In this document: positions 1 to 10,508 of the stretch, in pieces
Numbering within the stretch: the stretch's first letter is position 1
Layout: the number at the start of each line of letters is the position of its first letter
Source of the DNA: Streptomyces sp. HM190
GTDB lineage: Bacteria > Actinomycetota > Actinomycetes > Streptomycetales > Streptomycetaceae
NCBI RefSeq assembly: GCF_009857135.1
Contig: NZ_CP047318.1
Location: forward strand, 2,108,001 to 2,172,000
DNA: 64,000 bases
Direction of reading: 5' to 3'
Notes under the pieces: model-generated
What the model saw: the letters and a program-made list of their open reading frames with translations, nothing else
The model's database searches: none
Told to the model about the DNA's origin: nothing
Program-made: the position numbers and the translations under genes

Positions 1-235
1 CCGCGGCATCAACCGCTTCATGGCGGGCCTGCTGATCTGGCTGGTGCTCTCGGCGGTCGTCACCTCCTGGCAGGGGCACCTCGGCGGCCTCCTCACCGGC
101 GGCCTCATCGCCCTCGCCTACGCCTACGCCCCCCGCGACCGCCGCCGTGTCCTCGTCCAGGCGAGCGCCTGCGCGGTGGTCCTCACGCTCCTGCTGGTGC
201 TGGCGGTGGGCAAGGTCGCGGCGATGACGGGCTGA
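1..235 (+). CDS. Rhomboid-family intramembrane serine protease, C-terminal end (partial)
   Basis: The reading frame is open from the window edge (first full codon at base 2) to a TGA at 233-235, so the gene starts upstream. The last ~77 residues are visible. They contain GHLGGLLTGG, the helix carrying the catalytic histidine of rhomboid proteases, followed by a hydrophobic segment. The catalytic GxSG serine would lie outside the window. Rhomboids cleave transmembrane substrates within the membrane; the substrate here is unknown. It converges on gltD. Confidence 0.75.
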   Translation, partial: RGINRFMAGLLIWLVLSAVVTSWQGHLGGLLTGGLIALAYAYAPRDRRRVLVQASACAVVLTLLLVLAVGKVAAMTG

Positions 236-357
236 GCGCGCGGGCGCGCCGCCCCGGCGCGTCCGCACATGCGACAGCGCCTGCCCAGTCGTCCGGTCGG
301 GGACTGGCGGGCAGGCGCCATCAGGTGTTCCGTACGCCGTTGTACGGGACGTATGGG

Positions 358-377
358 GGGTGACCCGGAGGTCACCC
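358..377. terminator. Hairpin between the rhomboid gene and gltD
   Basis: GGGTGACC and GGTCACCC form a perfect 8-bp stem around CGGA, between two convergent genes. There is no T-run, which is usual for Streptomyces terminators. It could stop transcription from either side. Confidence 0.5.
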
Positions 378-400
378 GGTGGGTGCGGTCGGTGCGGTGG

Positions 401-1861
401 TCAGACCGTCAGAGCGCGGTCCGTCGGGCGGATCGGGGCCGGCAGGTCGCTCGCGCCCGTCAGGAAGCGGTCGCAGCCGCGGGCGGCCGAGCGGCCCTCC
501 GCGATCGCCCACACGATGAGCGACTGGCCGCGGCCCGCGTCACCGGCGACGAAGACGCCCGGCACGTTGGTCTGGAAGTCGGCGTCGCGGGCGATGTTGC
601 CGCGCTCGTCGAGCTCCAGGCCGAACTGCTCGACCAGGCCGTTCTCCCGGTCGGTGCCGGTGAAGCCCATCGCGAGGGTGACCAGCTGGGCGGGGATCTT
701 CCGCTCCGTGCCCGGCTTCTGCGTCAGCTTGCCGTCGACGAACTCGACCTCGACGAGGTGCAGCCACTGGACGTTGCCGTCCTCGTCGCCCTCGAAGTGG
801 GTGGTGGAGACGGAGTAGACCCGCTCGCCGCCCTCCTCGTGCGCGGAGGTGACCTTGTAGAGCATCGGGAAGGTCGGCCACGGCTGGTGCGGGGCACGCT
901 CCTCGCCCGGCTTCGGCATGATCTCCAGCTGGGTGACGGAGGCCGCGCCCTGGCGGTGGGCGGTGCCCACGCAGTCCGCGCCGGTGTCGCCGCCGCCGAT
1001 GACCACGACGTGCTTGCCCTCGGCCGTGATGGGGGGCGCCACGAAGTCGCCCTCCTGCACCTTGTTGGCCAGCGGCAGGTACTCCATGGCCTGGTGGATG
1101 CCGTTCAGCTCACGGCCGGGCACCGGCAGGTCGCGCGCGGTCGTGGCGCCGGCGGCGATCACGACGGCGTCGTACCGCTTCTTCAGGTCGGTCGCCTTCA
1201 GATCGCGGCCGATCTCGATGCCCGTGCGGAAGCGGGTGCCCTCCGCGCGCATCTGCTCGATGCGGCGGTTGATGTGCCGCTTCTCCATCTTGAACTCGGG
1301 GATGCCGTAGCGGAGCAGACCGCCCACGCGGTCGGCACGCTCGTACACGGCGACCGTGTGACCGGCCCGCGTCAGCTGCTGCGCCGCCGCGAGACCCGCC
1401 GGGCCGGAGCCGATGACCGCGACCGTCTTGCCGGACAGGCGCTCCGGGGCCTGGGGCGCGACGTCGCCGCTGTCCCACGCCTTGTCGATGATCGAGACCT
1501 CGACGTTCTTGATGGTGACGGCCGGCTGGTTGATGCCGAGCACACACGCCGACTCGCACGGGGCCGGGCAGAGGCGGCCCGTGAACTCCGGGAAGTTGTT
1601 GGTGGCGTGCAGGCGCTCGGAGGCGGCCGCCCAGTCCTCGCGGTAGGCGTAGTCGTTCCACTCGGGGATGAGGTTCCCCAGCGGACAGCCGTTGTGGCAG
1701 AAGGGGATGCCGCAGTCCATGCAGCGGGACGCCTGCTTCGAGATGATCGGCAGCAGCGAACCCGGGACGTAGACCTCGTTCCAGTCCTTCAGGCGGACGT
1801 CGACGGGCCGGGACTTGGCGACCTCGCGGCCGTGGTTGAGAAAGCCCTTGGGATCAGCCAT
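401..1861 (-). CDS. gltD: Glutamate synthase (NADPH) small subunit
   Basis: 486 residues, the usual length for GltD. The N-terminal part has two cysteine clusters for [4Fe-4S] centres ([13 protein letters not shown] near residues 42-54 and CPAPCESAC near 93-101). An FAD site ([10 protein letters not shown], about 151-160) and an NADPH site (IGGGDTGAD, about 288-296) follow. GltD passes electrons from NADPH to GltB, which makes two glutamates from glutamine and 2-oxoglutarate. The ATG at 1861 overlaps the gltB stop by 8 bp, so the two are translationally coupled in the order gltB-gltD. Confidence 0.95.
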   Translation of the reverse strand: MADPKGFLNHGREVAKSRPVDVRLKDWNEVYVPGSLLPIISKQASRCMDCGIPFCHNGCPLGNLIPEWNDYAYREDWAAASERLHATNNFPEFTGRLCPAPCESACVLGINQPAVTIKNVEVSIIDKAWDSGDVAPQAPERLSGKTVAVIGSGPAGLAAAQQLTRAGHTVAVYERADRVGGLLRYGIPEFKMEKRHINRRIEQMRAEGTRFRTGIEIGRDLKATDLKKRYDAVVIAAGATTARDLPVPGRELNGIHQAMEYLPLANKVQEGDFVAPPITAEGKHVVVIGGGDTGADCVGTAHRQGAASVTQLEIMPKPGEERAPHQPWPTFPMLYKVTSAHEEGGERVYSVSTTHFEGDEDGNVQWLHLVEVEFVDGKLTQKPGTERKIPAQLVTLAMGFTGTDRENGLVEQFGLELDERGNIARDADFQTNVPGVFVAGDAGRGQSLIVWAIAEGRSAARGCDRFLTGASDLPAPIRPTDRALTV

Positions 1862-4800
1862 TGGTCGCCGCCTCCATCATCTTCTCGGTGATCTCGGTCT
1901 CGGAGAGACCGGCTCGCTCGGCGGCGTCCTTGGCGGCGAGCACTGCCTTGTACGTGCTGGGGATGATCTTGCTGAAGCGGGTCACGGCCTCGTCCCACTC
2001 CGCGAGCAGCTTCCCGGCGACCGTGGAGCCGGTCTCCTCGGCGTGGCGGCGCACCACGTCGTGCAGCCACTGCTTGTCGGTGTCGTCGAGCGCCTCGACG
2101 GCGTCCACGTTGCCGACGTTGACGTTGTCGCGGTCGAGGTCGATGACGTACGCGACGCCGCCGGACATACCGGCCGCGAAGTTGCGGCCCGTCTCGCCGA
2201 GGACGACCGCGTGACCGCCGGTCATGTACTCGCAGCCGTGGTCGCCCACGCCCTCGGAGACGACCAGCGCGCCGGAGTTGCGGACGCAGAACCGCTCACC
2301 GGTACGGCCGCGCAGGAACAGCTCGCCGCCGGTCGCGCCGTAGGCGATGGTGTTGCCGGCGATCGTCGAGTACTCGGCGAGGTGGTCGGCGCCGCGGTCC
2401 GGGCGGACGATGACCCGGCCGCCGGAGAGGCCCTTGCCGACGTAGTCGTTGGCGTCGCCCTCCAGGCGCAGCGTGACACCGCGCGGGAGGAAGGCGCCGA
2501 AGGACTGGCCCGCGGAACCGGTGAAGGTGATGTCGATGGTGTCGTCGGGCAGGCCCGCGCCGCCGAACTTCTTCGTCACCTCGTGGCCGAGCATGGTGCC
2601 GACCGTGCGGTTGATGTTGCGGACCTTGACCTGGGCGCGCACGGGCTGGGCCTCGGTCGCGTCGGAGGCGGCCAGGGCGTCCGCGGCGAGCTTGATCAGC
2701 TCGTTGTCGAGCGCCTTCTCCAGGCCGTGGTCCTGCTCGATCAGCTGGTGGCGCACCGCGCCCTCGGGCAGCTCGGGCACGTGGAACAGCGGCTCCAGGT
2801 CCAGGCCCTGCGCCTTCCAGTGGTCGACGGCCCGCTCCACGTCGAGGACCTCGGCGTGGCCGACGGCCTCCTCGATGGAGCGGAAGCCCAGCTCGGCCAG
2901 GAGTTCGCGGACCTCCTCGGCGATGAACCGGAAGAAGTTCACGACGTACTCGGCCTTGCCGGAGAACCGGTCGCGCAGGACCGGGTTCTGGGTGGCGATG
3001 CCGACGGGGCAGGTGTCGAGGTGGCAGACGCGCATCATGACGCAGCCGGACACGACGAGCGGCGCGGTCGCGAAGCCGAACTCCTCGGCGCCGAGCAGAG
3101 CGGCGACGACCACGTCACGGCCGGTCTTCAGCTGGCCGTCGGTCTGCACGACGATGCGGTCGCGCAGGCCGTTGAGCAGCAGGGTCTGCTGGGTCTCGGC
3201 GAGGCCGAGCTCCCAGGGGCCGCCCGCGTGCTTCAGGGAGGTCAGCGGGGAGGCGCCGGTGCCGCCGTCGTGACCGGAGATGAGCACGACGTCCGCGTGG
3301 GCCTTGGACACACCGGCCGCGACCGTGCCGACGCCGACCTCGGAGACCAGCTTCACGTGGATGCGGGCCTGCGGGTTGGCGTTCTTGAGGTCGTGGATCA
3401 GCTGCGCAAGGTCCTCGATGGAGTAGATGTCGTGGTGCGGCGGCGGGGAGATGAGGCCCACGCCCGGCGTCGAGTGACGCGTCTTCGCGACCCACGGGTA
3501 CACCTTGTGGCCGGGCAGCTGGCCGCCCTCACCGGGCTTGGCGCCCTGGGCCATCTTGATCTGGATGTCGTCCGCGTTGACCAGGTACTCGGAGGTCACA
3601 CCGAAGCGGCCGGAGGCGACCTGCTTGATGGACGACCGGCGCGCCGGGTCGTACAGGCGCTCGGGGTCCTCGCCGCCCTCACCGGTGTTGGACTTGCCGC
3701 CCAACTGGTTCATGGCGATGGCGAGGGTCTCGTGCGCCTCCTGGGAGATGGAGCCGTACGACATGGCGCCGGTCGAGAACCGCTTGACGATCTCGGAGAC
3801 CGGCTCGACCTCGTCGAGGGGGATCGGCTGCCGGTCCGACCGGAAGCCGAACAGGCCGCGCAGCGTCATCAGCCGCTCGGACTGCTCGTTCACCCGCTCG
3901 GTGTACTTCTTGAAGATGTCGTAGCGGCCCGCGCGCGTGGAGTGCTGGAGGCGGAAGACCGTCTCCGGGTCGAACAGGTGCGGCTCGCCCTCGCGGCGCC
4001 ACTGGTACTCGCCGCCGATCTCCAGGGCGCGGTGCGCCGGGGCGATGCCGGAGGCGGGGTACGCCTTGGCGTGGCGGGCGGCGACCTCCTTGGCGATGAC
4101 GTCGATGCCGACGCCGCCGATCTTGGTGGCGGTGCCGTTGAAGTACTTCTCGACGAAGTCGTCGGCGAGGCCGACGGCCTCGAAGACCTGGGCGCCGCGG
4201 TAGGAGGCCACGGTGGAGATGCCCATCTTCGACATGACCTTCAGGACGCCCTTGCCGAGGGCGTAGATCAGGTTGCGGATGGCCTGCTCGGGCTCGATAC
4301 CGGACAGGAACGTCCCGGCGCGGACGAGGTCCTCGACGGACTCCATCGCCAGGTACGGGTTGACGGCGGCGGCGCCGTAGCCGATCAGCAGGGCGACGTG
4401 GTGGACCTCGCGGACGTCGCCGGCCTCGACCAGCAGGCCCACCTGGGTGCGCTGCTTGGTGCGGATGAGGTGGTGGTGGACGGCCGCGGTGAGCAGCAGC
4501 GACGGGATCGGCGCGTGCTCGGCGTCCGAGTGGCGGTCCGACAGGACGATCAGCCGGGCGCCGTTCTCGATGGCGGCGTCGGCCTCGGCGCAGATCTCCT
4601 CGATACGCGCGGCGAGGGCGTCACCGCCGCCGGAGACCCGGTACAGGCCGGAGAGCGTGGCGGCCTTCATGCCGGGCATGTCGCCGTCGGCGTTGATGTG
4701 GATGAGCTTGGCCAGCTCGTCGTTGTCGATCACCGGGAAGGGCAGGGTGACGCTGCGGCACGACGCGGCGCTCGGCTCCAGGATGTTGCCCTCGGGGCCC

Positions 4801-6458
4801 AGCGAGGAGCGCAGCGAGGTGACGAGCTCCTCGCGGATGGCGTCCAGCGGCGGGTTGGTGACCTGCGCGAACAGCTGGGTGAAGTAGTCGAACAGCAGCC
4901 GGGGGCGGGAGGACAGCGCGGCGATGGGCGAGTCGGTGCCCATGGAGCCGATCGGCTCGGCGCCGGCCTTGGCCATCGGCGCGAGGATGACGCGCAGCTC
5001 CTCCTCGGTGTACCCGAAGGTCTGCTGGCGGCGGGTGACCGAGGCGTGGGTGTGCACGATGTGCTCGCGCTCGGGCAGGTCGGACAGCTCGATCTCGCCG
5101 GCCTCCAGCCACTCCGCGTACGGGTGCTCGGCGGCGAGGCCGGCCTTGATCTCGTCGTCCTCGATGATGCGGTGCTCGACGGTGTCGACGAGGAACATGC
5201 GGCCGGGCTGCAGGCGGCCCTTGCGGACGACCTTCGCGGGGTCGATGTCGAGGACGCCGACCTCGGAGCCGAGGACGACGAGGCCGTCGTCGGTGACCCA
5301 GTAGCGGCCGGGGCGCAGTCCGTTGCGGTCGAGGACCGCGCCGACCTGACGGCCGTCGGTGAAGGTGACGCAGGCCGGGCCGTCCCAGGGCTCCATCATC
5401 GTGGAGTGGAACTGGTAGAAGGCGCGGCGGGCCGGGTCCATGGAGTCGTGGTTCTCCCACGCCTCCGGGATCATCATCAGCACGGAGTGCGGCAGGGAAC
5501 GGCCACCGAGGTGGAGCAGTTCCAGCACCTCGTCGAAGGACGCCGAGTCGGAGGCGTCCGGCGTACAGATCGGGAAGATCCGCTCCAGCTTGTCCTGCGG
5601 GCCGAACAGGTCGGAGGCGAGCTGGGACTCGCGGGCGACCATCCAGTTGCGGTTGCCCTTGACCGTGTTGATCTCGCCGTTGTGCGCGACGAAACGGTAC
5701 GGGTGGGCGAGCGGCCACGACGGGAAGGTGTTCGTGGAGAACCGGGAGTGCACGAGCGCGATCGCGGAGGCGAAGCGGCGGTCGGACAGGTCCGGGAAGA
5801 AGGGCTCCAGCTGGCCGGTGGTCAGCATGCCCTTGTAGACGATGGTCCGCGCGGACAGCGACGGGAAGTAGACGTCGACCTCGCGCTCGGCGCGCTTGCG
5901 CAGCACGAACGTCTTGCGGTCGAGGTCGATGTCGGTGGCGGGCACCGCGGCGCCGTCGGTGACGAAGACCTGACGGAAGGCGGGCATCGTCGAGCGGGCC
6001 GTGGCGCCGAGCAGCTCGGGCGCGACGGGCACCTCGCGCCAGCCGAGGACGGTCAGGCCCTCCTCGGCGGCGATGGCCTCGATGCGGGCGGCCGCGTCGT
6101 CGGCTCCGTCCTGCGGCAGGAAGGCGATGCCGACCGCGTAAGCGCCGGCCTCGGGCAGCTCGAATCCGGCCACCTCACGGAAGAAGCCGTCGGGCACCTG
6201 GGAGAGGATGCCGGCGCCGTCGCCGGAGTCCGGCTCGGAGCCGGTGGCCCCGCGGTGTTCCAGGTTGCGCAGAACGGTGAGCGCCTGCTCGACCAGCGCA
6301 TGGCTCGCCTCGCCGGTGAGGGTGGCCACGAAGCCGACGCCACAGGCGTCGCGCTCGTTGCGGGGGTCGTACATACCCTGCGCAGCAGGGCGAGCATCCA
6401 TGAAAGACCACTTCTGGCCATTCGCGGAGTGCTGGGACGGCTGGCGCGGCGTACGCAT
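1854..6458 (-). CDS. gltB: Glutamate synthase large subunit
   Basis: About 1534 residues. An N-terminal class II glutamine amidotransferase domain begins at the cysteine in [11 protein letters not shown], which becomes the N-terminal nucleophile after removal of a propeptide. Central and FMN-binding synthase domains follow, then the [3Fe-4S] cysteines ([15 protein letters not shown]) and a C-terminal GXGXG beta-helix domain. I chose the ATG at 6458 because GGGAGAG lies just upstream; the Cys is then residue 39. A later ATG at 6401 (Cys at 20) is possible. A longer upstream extension to 6665 is open but would run through the GlnR-like box. The enzyme assimilates nitrogen together with glutamine synthetase. 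Confidence 0.94.
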   Translation of the reverse strand: MRTPRQPSQHSANGQKWSFMDARPAAQGMYDPRNERDACGVGFVATLTGEASHALVEQALTVLRNLEHRGATGSEPDSGDGAGILSQVPDGFFREVAGFELPEAGAYAVGIAFLPQDGADDAAARIEAIAAEEGLTVLGWREVPVAPELLGATARSTMPAFRQVFVTDGAAVPATDIDLDRKTFVLRKRAEREVDVYFPSLSARTIVYKGMLTTGQLEPFFPDLSDRRFASAIALVHSRFSTNTFPSWPLAHPYRFVAHNGEINTVKGNRNWMVARESQLASDLFGPQDKLERIFPICTPDASDSASFDEVLELLHLGGRSLPHSVLMMIPEAWENHDSMDPARRAFYQFHSTMMEPWDGPACVTFTDGRQVGAVLDRNGLRPGRYWVTDDGLVVLGSEVGVLDIDPAKVVRKGRLQPGRMFLVDTVEHRIIEDDEIKAGLAAEHPYAEWLEAGEIELSDLPEREHIVHTHASVTRRQQTFGYTEEELRVILAPMAKAGAEPIGSMGTDSPIAALSSRPRLLFDYFTQLFAQVTNPPLDAIREELVTSLRSSLGPEGNILEPSAASCRSVTLPFPVIDNDELAKLIHINADGDMPGMKAATLSGLYRVSGGGDALAARIEEICAEADAAIENGARLIVLSDRHSDAEHAPIPSLLLTAAVHHHLIRTKQRTQVGLLVEAGDVREVHHVALLIGYGAAAVNPYLAMESVEDLVRAGTFLSGIEPEQAIRNLIYALGKGVLKVMSKMGISTVASYRGAQVFEAVGLADDFVEKYFNGTATKIGGVGIDVIAKEVAARHAKAYPASGIAPAHRALEIGGEYQWRREGEPHLFDPETVFRLQHSTRAGRYDIFKKYTERVNEQSERLMTLRGLFGFRSDRQPIPLDEVEPVSEIVKRFSTGAMSYGSISQEAHETLAIAMNQLGGKSNTGEGGEDPERLYDPARRSSIKQVASGRFGVTSEYLVNADDIQIKMAQGAKPGEGGQLPGHKVYPWVAKTRHSTPGVGLISPPPHHDIYSIEDLAQLIHDLKNANPQARIHVKLVSEVGVGTVAAGVSKAHADVVLISGHDGGTGASPLTSLKHAGGPWELGLAETQQTLLLNGLRDRIVVQTDGQLKTGRDVVVAALLGAEEFGFATAPLVVSGCVMMRVCHLDTCPVGIATQNPVLRDRFSGKAEYVVNFFRFIAEEVRELLAELGFRSIEEAVGHAEVLDVERAVDHWKAQGLDLEPLFHVPELPEGAVRHQLIEQDHGLEKALDNELIKLAADALAASDATEAQPVRAQVKVRNINRTVGTMLGHEVTKKFGGAGLPDDTIDITFTGSAGQSFGAFLPRGVTLRLEGDANDYVGKGLSGGRVIVRPDRGADHLAEYSTIAGNTIAYGATGGELFLRGRTGERFCVRNSGALVVSEGVGDHGCEYMTGGHAVVLGETGRNFAAGMSGGVAYVIDLDRDNVNVGNVDAVEALDDTDKQWLHDVVRRHAEETGSTVAGKLLAEWDEAVTRFSKIIPSTYKAVLAAKDAAERAGLSETEITEKMMEAATNG

Positions 6459-6532
6459 CGGCTCTCCCGTCGTCGTCATGTGGCATGTGCAGTTGCCGAG
6501 GGACGACGTTGGCCCTCTGCGCGGAGTGCAAA

Positions 6533-6548
6533 ATTTCGTGCAGGTTAC
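6533..6548 (-). promoter_or_regulatory. GlnR-like box upstream of gltB
   Basis: On the minus strand the sequence reads GTAAC-CTGCAC-GAAAT, which matches the Streptomyces GlnR half-site pattern gTnAC-n6-GaAAc at nine of ten positions. It is 75-90 bp upstream of the chosen gltB start. No second adjacent half-site pair was found, so it may be a weak site. GlnR control of nitrogen-assimilation genes is established in the genus; control of this gene is inferred. Confidence 0.5.
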
Positions 6549-6557
6549 ATGATGGAG

Positions 6558-6573
6558 CGGTTCTCGGGAACCG
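6558..6573. promoter_or_regulatory. Perfect inverted repeat CGGTTC-TCGG-GAACCG
   Basis: Perfect 6-bp arms with a 4-bp centre, just upstream of the GlnR-like box in the gltB promoter region. It could be an operator. The 372-bp gene-free stretch 6459-6830 otherwise holds only the GlnR-like box and the hairpin at 6791-6818. Confidence 0.35.
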
Positions 6574-6790
6574 GGATAGTTCGTTCCACCATGCGGACGC
6601 CGGGGCGCTGAGCGGGTGCGGCACGCGGTGGCGGGAGGCAGGGGGAGCCAGCCGGACAGATCCATGTCCTTCGACTCGATGTGCGGGGGGCGTCGTCGCT
6701 CCCTGCGGCAGGGTGCGGTGCAGGCGTCATTGCCGGCGGCGCTTACGGCTCATGCCCAGTGGTTAAGCATTCGAAACCGCCCGGTAACGA

Positions 6791-6818
6791 CTACTTATGC
6801 GGCCCCTCGCATACGTAG
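6791..6818 (-). terminator. Hairpin after the VIT transporter gene
   Basis: CTACTTATGCG pairs with CGCATACGTAG (one mismatch) around GCCCCT, 12 bp past the stop of the VIT gene. This fits a terminator that separates it from gltB. Confidence 0.5.
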
Positions 6819-6830
6819 CCATCCGATTCA

Positions 6831-7559
6831 TCATACGGCCGCACCGAACAACGTGCCCAGGGCGTACGTCACACCGGCCGCGGCACCACCGAGAGCCAGC
6901 TGGCGCAGCCCGCTGAACCACCAGCTCCGCGCCGTCACCTTCGCCACCAGGGCACCACAGGCGAACAGTCCCAGCAACGCCACCAGCACCGCGGGCCACA
7001 GCACGTGGGCGCCGAGCAGGTACGGGAGCACGGGCAGCAGGGCGCCGAGGGCGAAGGAGCCGAAGCTCGACACGGCGGCGACGGTGGGCGAGGGTAGGTC
7101 ACCGGGGTCGATGCCCAGCTCCTCGCGGGCGTGGATCTCCAGGGCCTGCTCGGGGTCGCGGGAGAGTTGTCTCGCGACCTCGCGGGCCAGGTCGGGCTCG
7201 ACGCCGCGGGCCTCGTAGAGGGCGGCCAGCTCCCGCTCCTCGTCCTTGGGGTGCTTGCGCAACTCGCTCCGTTCGACGTCCAGTTCCGCCTCGACGAGTT
7301 CGCGCTGCGAGGCCACGGAGGTGTACTCGCCGGCCGCCATCGAGAAGGCGCCGGCGGCCAGCCCCGCGAGCCCGGCGACGACGACCGCCTCCCGGCCGGC
7401 CGTCCCGCCGGCGACACCGGTCATCAGCGCCAGGTTGGACACGAGTCCGTCCATCGCCCCGAACACGGCGGGCCGCAGCCAGCCGCCGTTCACGTCACGG
7501 TGGGTGTGGTTGTCACGGTGCGCCACATGGAGCGCTGCTTCGGTGTCAATGATCGCCAT
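6831..7559 (-). CDS. VIT1/CCC1-type iron/manganese transporter-like membrane protein
   Basis: 242 residues from the ATG at 7559. The sequence opens GGWLRPAVFGAMDGLVSNLAL (about 25-45), the signature first helix of the VIT/CCC1/nodulin-21 family. A second helix ends in AAGEYTSVASQRE, which is also characteristic. A charged cytoplasmic stretch (about 95-155) with many Glu residues follows, then three more hydrophobic segments. Family members move Fe2+ or Mn2+ out of the cytoplasm in exchange for protons. An in-frame extension to 7598 exists, but a TATGTT -10-like element sits right before the ATG, so a leaderless start is plausible. The metal is not known from sequence. Confidence 0.82.
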   Translation of the reverse strand: MAIIDTEAALHVAHRDNHTHRDVNGGWLRPAVFGAMDGLVSNLALMTGVAGGTAGREAVVVAGLAGLAAGAFSMAAGEYTSVASQRELVEAELDVERSELRKHPKDEERELAALYEARGVEPDLAREVARQLSRDPEQALEIHAREELGIDPGDLPSPTVAAVSSFGSFALGALLPVLPYLLGAHVLWPAVLVALLGLFACGALVAKVTARSWWFSGLRQLALGGAAAGVTYALGTLFGAAV

Positions 7560-8168
7560 ACGTCGAACATAGGCTCGGAAAATCGCTTCTGCCAGCAAGG
7601 AAGGCCGTACTTACCCGCGCTTGAGGGGGAGTTCGGGGCCACCGGGCGGGCGGGCCGGTGACGTCCGGGCGGGCCCTCGCGACTGTTCGAGGAATCAGCG
7701 CCGCTCATTCGTACAAGACCCCGCACAGATGTCGACCGGGTGATACCGGAGCCTTCCCTGACCCGGTCGGGCACGCGATGTGGCAGAGATCCTCACAGCG
7801 AGATCTTCAGAACGGATCACCTGCCCGCAGTGCCGCGGGACCCACCGGTCGGAGCACGCACGGGGCACCGGGGCGCCACCGGCACCACGGGATCGCCGCG
7901 GGCGCCGCACCCCGACACCACCGGGGCCACCGGCACACCGGTCCGGGCACCCCGGGTGGCCGTACCACCCGGCGACGCACCGGCCGCAACGGCCCGGACA
8001 CCGCCGCCCCACCCCCACCACCGAGCAGCCGCACCAACCCCTCACCCCCTCGGAGCCCCACCCACGGAACCCCGCGGACCCCCTCGACATCCCTCGACCT
8101 TCGTAGACACCCCTCGACACCCCTCGACATGTTCCGCTGGACCGGCCCTCGGGCCAGAGAGGCGTCCC
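7560..8168. other. Long gene-free region between divergent VIT and glycohydrolase genes
   Basis: About 600 bp without a convincing gene. Bases 7850-8080 are rich in short CACCGGG/GGGGCACC words, giving low-complexity Pro/Thr/Arg translations in several frames; I treat these as noncoding. The only ordered structure is the decamer array at 8081-8130. Confidence 0.6.
8081..8130 (+). repeat. Five tandem 10-bp repeats upstream of the glycohydrolase operon
   Basis: Successive decamers read CCCTCGACAT, CCCTCGACCT, TCGTAGACAC, CCCTCGACAC and CCCTCGACAT; units 1 and 5 are identical and the third is degenerate. The 10-bp period puts each copy on the same face of the helix. The array ends 38 bp before the first start codon, where an activator or operator would sit. 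Its function is inferred only. Confidence 0.6.
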
Positions 8169-9254
8169 ATGCCTTCGATCGCCTGCGTCCCCCCGGCCCC
8201 GCTGCCGGGTGACGCCACCGGTCTCCGTGAGCGGGCGCGCGGCGCCATGCTCGGGCTCGCCGTCGGGGACGCGCTGGGGGCGCCCGCGGAGAACATGAAG
8301 CCCTCCGAGATCCGCGCCCGCTGGGGCCGCATCACGGGGTACGTCGCCGAGAACCCCGCGGGCACGGACGACACCGAGTACGCCATCTTCTCCGGGCTGC
8401 TGCTGGCCCGGCACGGCTCCGCGCTCACCGTCAGCCATGTGGAGACGGCCTGGCACCAGTGGATCGCGGACCGGGACGAGGGCCCGTTCCGGGGCGCCGG
8501 CTTCAGCGAGCGCGGCACCCTGGAGAACCTCCGCCGGGGCCTGGCCGCCCCCATCTCCGCACAGCACCGGCACGCCTGGAGCGACGGTCTGGCGATGCGC
8601 GCGGCCCCCTTCGGCGTCTTCGCGGCGGGCCGCCCCGCCGAGGCGGCCCGGCTGGTCGCCATCGACGGCTCGGTCAGTCACGACGGGGAGGGCATCTACG
8701 GGGGCCAGGCGGTCGCGGCGGGTGTGGCGGCGGCGATGGCGGGCGCGCCGACCATCTCGGTCGTGGCCTGCGCGCTGGCCGTCGTCCCGGACGACTCCTG
8801 GACCGCGCGCTCGCTGCGCCGCGCCGTCGCCGTCGCCCACCGGGGGGAGCGCGCGGTGCGTTCCGCCGTGGTCATCGGCGGTTACCCGTGGACGGACCTG
8901 GCCCCGGAGGCGGTCGCGCTCGCGTTCGGCGCGTACGCGGCGGCCGACGGCGACTTCACGGAGTCCGTGCTCACCGCGGTCAACATGGGACGCGACGCGG
9001 ACACCACCGCGGCCGTGGCGGGCGCTCTGGCCGGCGCCACGCGCGGCGCCTCGTCCATCCCCGCGGAGTGGACGACGCCCATCGGCCCCGCACGGGGCAG
9101 TTGCCTGCCCTCCATGGCCGGCCACCACGTCCTGGACGTGGCCGAGCTGCTCACCCCGGACGACTGCGCCAAGTGGATCACCGGCCCCCTCCTCGCGAGC
9201 CGGCCCACCCCGTCCGCCCACGCCGCGGCGCCCGAGGAGGAGCCCCAGCCATGA
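8169..9254 (+). CDS. ADP-ribosylglycohydrolase (DraG) family protein, paralogue 1
   Basis: 361 residues from the ATG at 8169 (GAGAGG upstream). All three metal-site blocks of the DraG/ADP-ribosylglycohydrolase fold are present: GLAVGDALG (GD at 33-34), GTDDTEYA (TDDT at 66-69) and NMGRDADTT (Asp 276 and 278). Family enzymes remove ADP-ribose from Arg, Ser or small molecules using two Mg2+ or Mn2+ ions; several members have other glycosidic substrates. A clean catalytic set suggests an active hydrolase with unknown substrate. The stop overlaps the next start (ATGA). An open extension upstream to 7740 looks noncoding. Confidence 0.85.
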   Translation: MPSIACVPPAPLPGDATGLRERARGAMLGLAVGDALGAPAENMKPSEIRARWGRITGYVAENPAGTDDTEYAIFSGLLLARHGSALTVSHVETAWHQWIADRDEGPFRGAGFSERGTLENLRRGLAAPISAQHRHAWSDGLAMRAAPFGVFAAGRPAEAARLVAIDGSVSHDGEGIYGGQAVAAGVAAAMAGAPTISVVACALAVVPDDSWTARSLRRAVAVAHRGERAVRSAVVIGGYPWTDLAPEAVALAFGAYAAADGDFTESVLTAVNMGRDADTTAAVAGALAGATRGASSIPAEWTTPIGPARGSCLPSMAGHHVLDVAELLTPDDCAKWITGPLLASRPTPSAHAAAPEEEPQP

Positions 9255-10501
9255 ACCCCCCGAGCCCCTGGGACGAGGGCCCGACCGGCGCGCCCCTCAC
9301 CCTCACCGCGGCCGGCCCGACACCGGCCGCGACGCCGACGCCGACGGTGGAGACCTCGGAGGCGACACGCCCCGCCGCGCCCCGGTCCCGGATCGAGGGC
9401 CTCCTGCTCGGTCTCGCCGCGGGCGACGCCGCCGGCTGGCCCGCCGCCCGGCACCGCGCCGCCCGTATGCCCGAGTGGACCCGCCGCCTCACCCGCGAAC
9501 TCGACACCTTCGCGGAGCAGAACGCGACGACCACCCTCCCCGTCCCGATCGCCCTCAACCAGCCCCCCGAGCCGCTCCGCCTCGGCCCCTCCGACGACGC
9601 GGAGTGGGCGGCGTTCGCCGCCGAGGCGCTGCTGCGCGCCGGGGACGCCGCCGCGCTCGGCGACCTGAGTCTGGAGCGCCGTACCCGCGCCTCCATCGAC
9701 CTGTCCTGGAACACCGTCGCCAGCGAGATCGCCGCGGCGGCGGAGCGCGCTCCCGAGGTCGAGTCCGCCGTGCTCCCGCTGCGCGCCCGCATCTCCGTAC
9801 GCGCCGGACTCGGCAACCTCGCCGCCGGCCTGCGGCCGCCCGCCACCGGCCACGACAACCCGCACTACTTCGACGACGCGGCCTGCGTACGCGCCTGCGT
9901 GCTGGCGGTGGCCCACCCGGGCGACCCCGAGGGCGCCGCCGGACTCGCCGAGTTCGACGCCCGCTACACCCAGGACGGCGACGGCGTGCACGGCGCCCGC
10001 GCGATGGCCGCGGCCCTCGCGCTCGCACTCGCCGGCGCCGACGTCGGCGCGTGCGCCGAGGCGGCCCTCGCCGAGCTCCCCGCGGCGACGGAGATCGGCC
10101 GAAACGCCCGCCACGCCCTGGACCTGGCCCACCGCCACCGGGGAGAAGGAACGTTCGCTCTCGTGCCGCTGCTGGAGCACCAGATCGTCGACCACGTCTA
10201 CAGCTACGGCATCGCCGCCGCCGAGACGGTCCCCGTCGCCCTCGCCCTCGCCACCGCCGCCCGCGGCCGGATCGCCGAGGCCGTTCCCGCCGCCGCCTGC
10301 CTCTCCCGGGTCGCCGACTCCGCCCCCGCGCTCGCCGGCGCCCTGACCGGCGCGCTCGGCGGCGCCACCACCGTCCCCGACACCTGGCGGGACGCCTGCC
10401 GCACCCTCTCCGGCTGCGCGCTCCCCCGCCTCACCGGTACGGATCTCGTACACCTCGCCGAACTCCTCGCAGCCACGGAACTCGCCGTCCCTGGAGGATG
10501 A
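9251..10501 (+). CDS. ADP-ribosylglycohydrolase-family protein, paralogue 2, degenerate site
   Basis: 416 residues; its ATG overlaps the previous stop. A Pro/Thr/Ala-rich N-terminal stretch of about 45 residues precedes the fold. GLAAGDAAG (GD at 58-59) and PSDDAEWA (114-121) align with the metal motifs, but Thr of TDDT is Ser and the second Thr is Ala. In the last block CLSRVADSA replaces NxGRDxDT: the first Asp is Val354 while Asp356 remains. This looks like a family member with weakened or lost hydrolysis, perhaps a binding or regulatory partner. That is inference. Confidence 0.8.
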   Translation: MNPPSPWDEGPTGAPLTLTAAGPTPAATPTPTVETSEATRPAAPRSRIEGLLLGLAAGDAAGWPAARHRAARMPEWTRRLTRELDTFAEQNATTTLPVPIALNQPPEPLRLGPSDDAEWAAFAAEALLRAGDAAALGDLSLERRTRASIDLSWNTVASEIAAAAERAPEVESAVLPLRARISVRAGLGNLAAGLRPPATGHDNPHYFDDAACVRACVLAVAHPGDPEGAAGLAEFDARYTQDGDGVHGARAMAAALALALAGADVGACAEAALAELPAATEIGRNARHALDLAHRHRGEGTFALVPLLEHQIVDHVYSYGIAAAETVPVALALATAARGRIAEAVPAAACLSRVADSAPALAGALTGALGGATTVPDTWRDACRTLSGCALPRLTGTDLVHLAELLAATELAVPGG

Positions 10502-10508
10502 TTCGGGC

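Noticed and set aside
1815..6611. A plus-strand open frame of about 1598 codons opposite gltB
   Set aside because: It is the GC-skewed shadow of gltB on the other strand; its translation is Val/Asp/Gly/Leu-rich without any motif.
8081..8130. A CRISPR-like reading of the decamer array
   Set aside because: Units are only 10 bp and directly adjacent with no spacers, and there are no cas genes.
7740..8168. An open frame extending the first glycohydrolase upstream by 143 codons
   Set aside because: The extension is low-complexity Pro/Thr/Arg sequence and crosses the decamer array. The ATG at 8169 has its own ribosome site, and the family motifs start at the expected distance.
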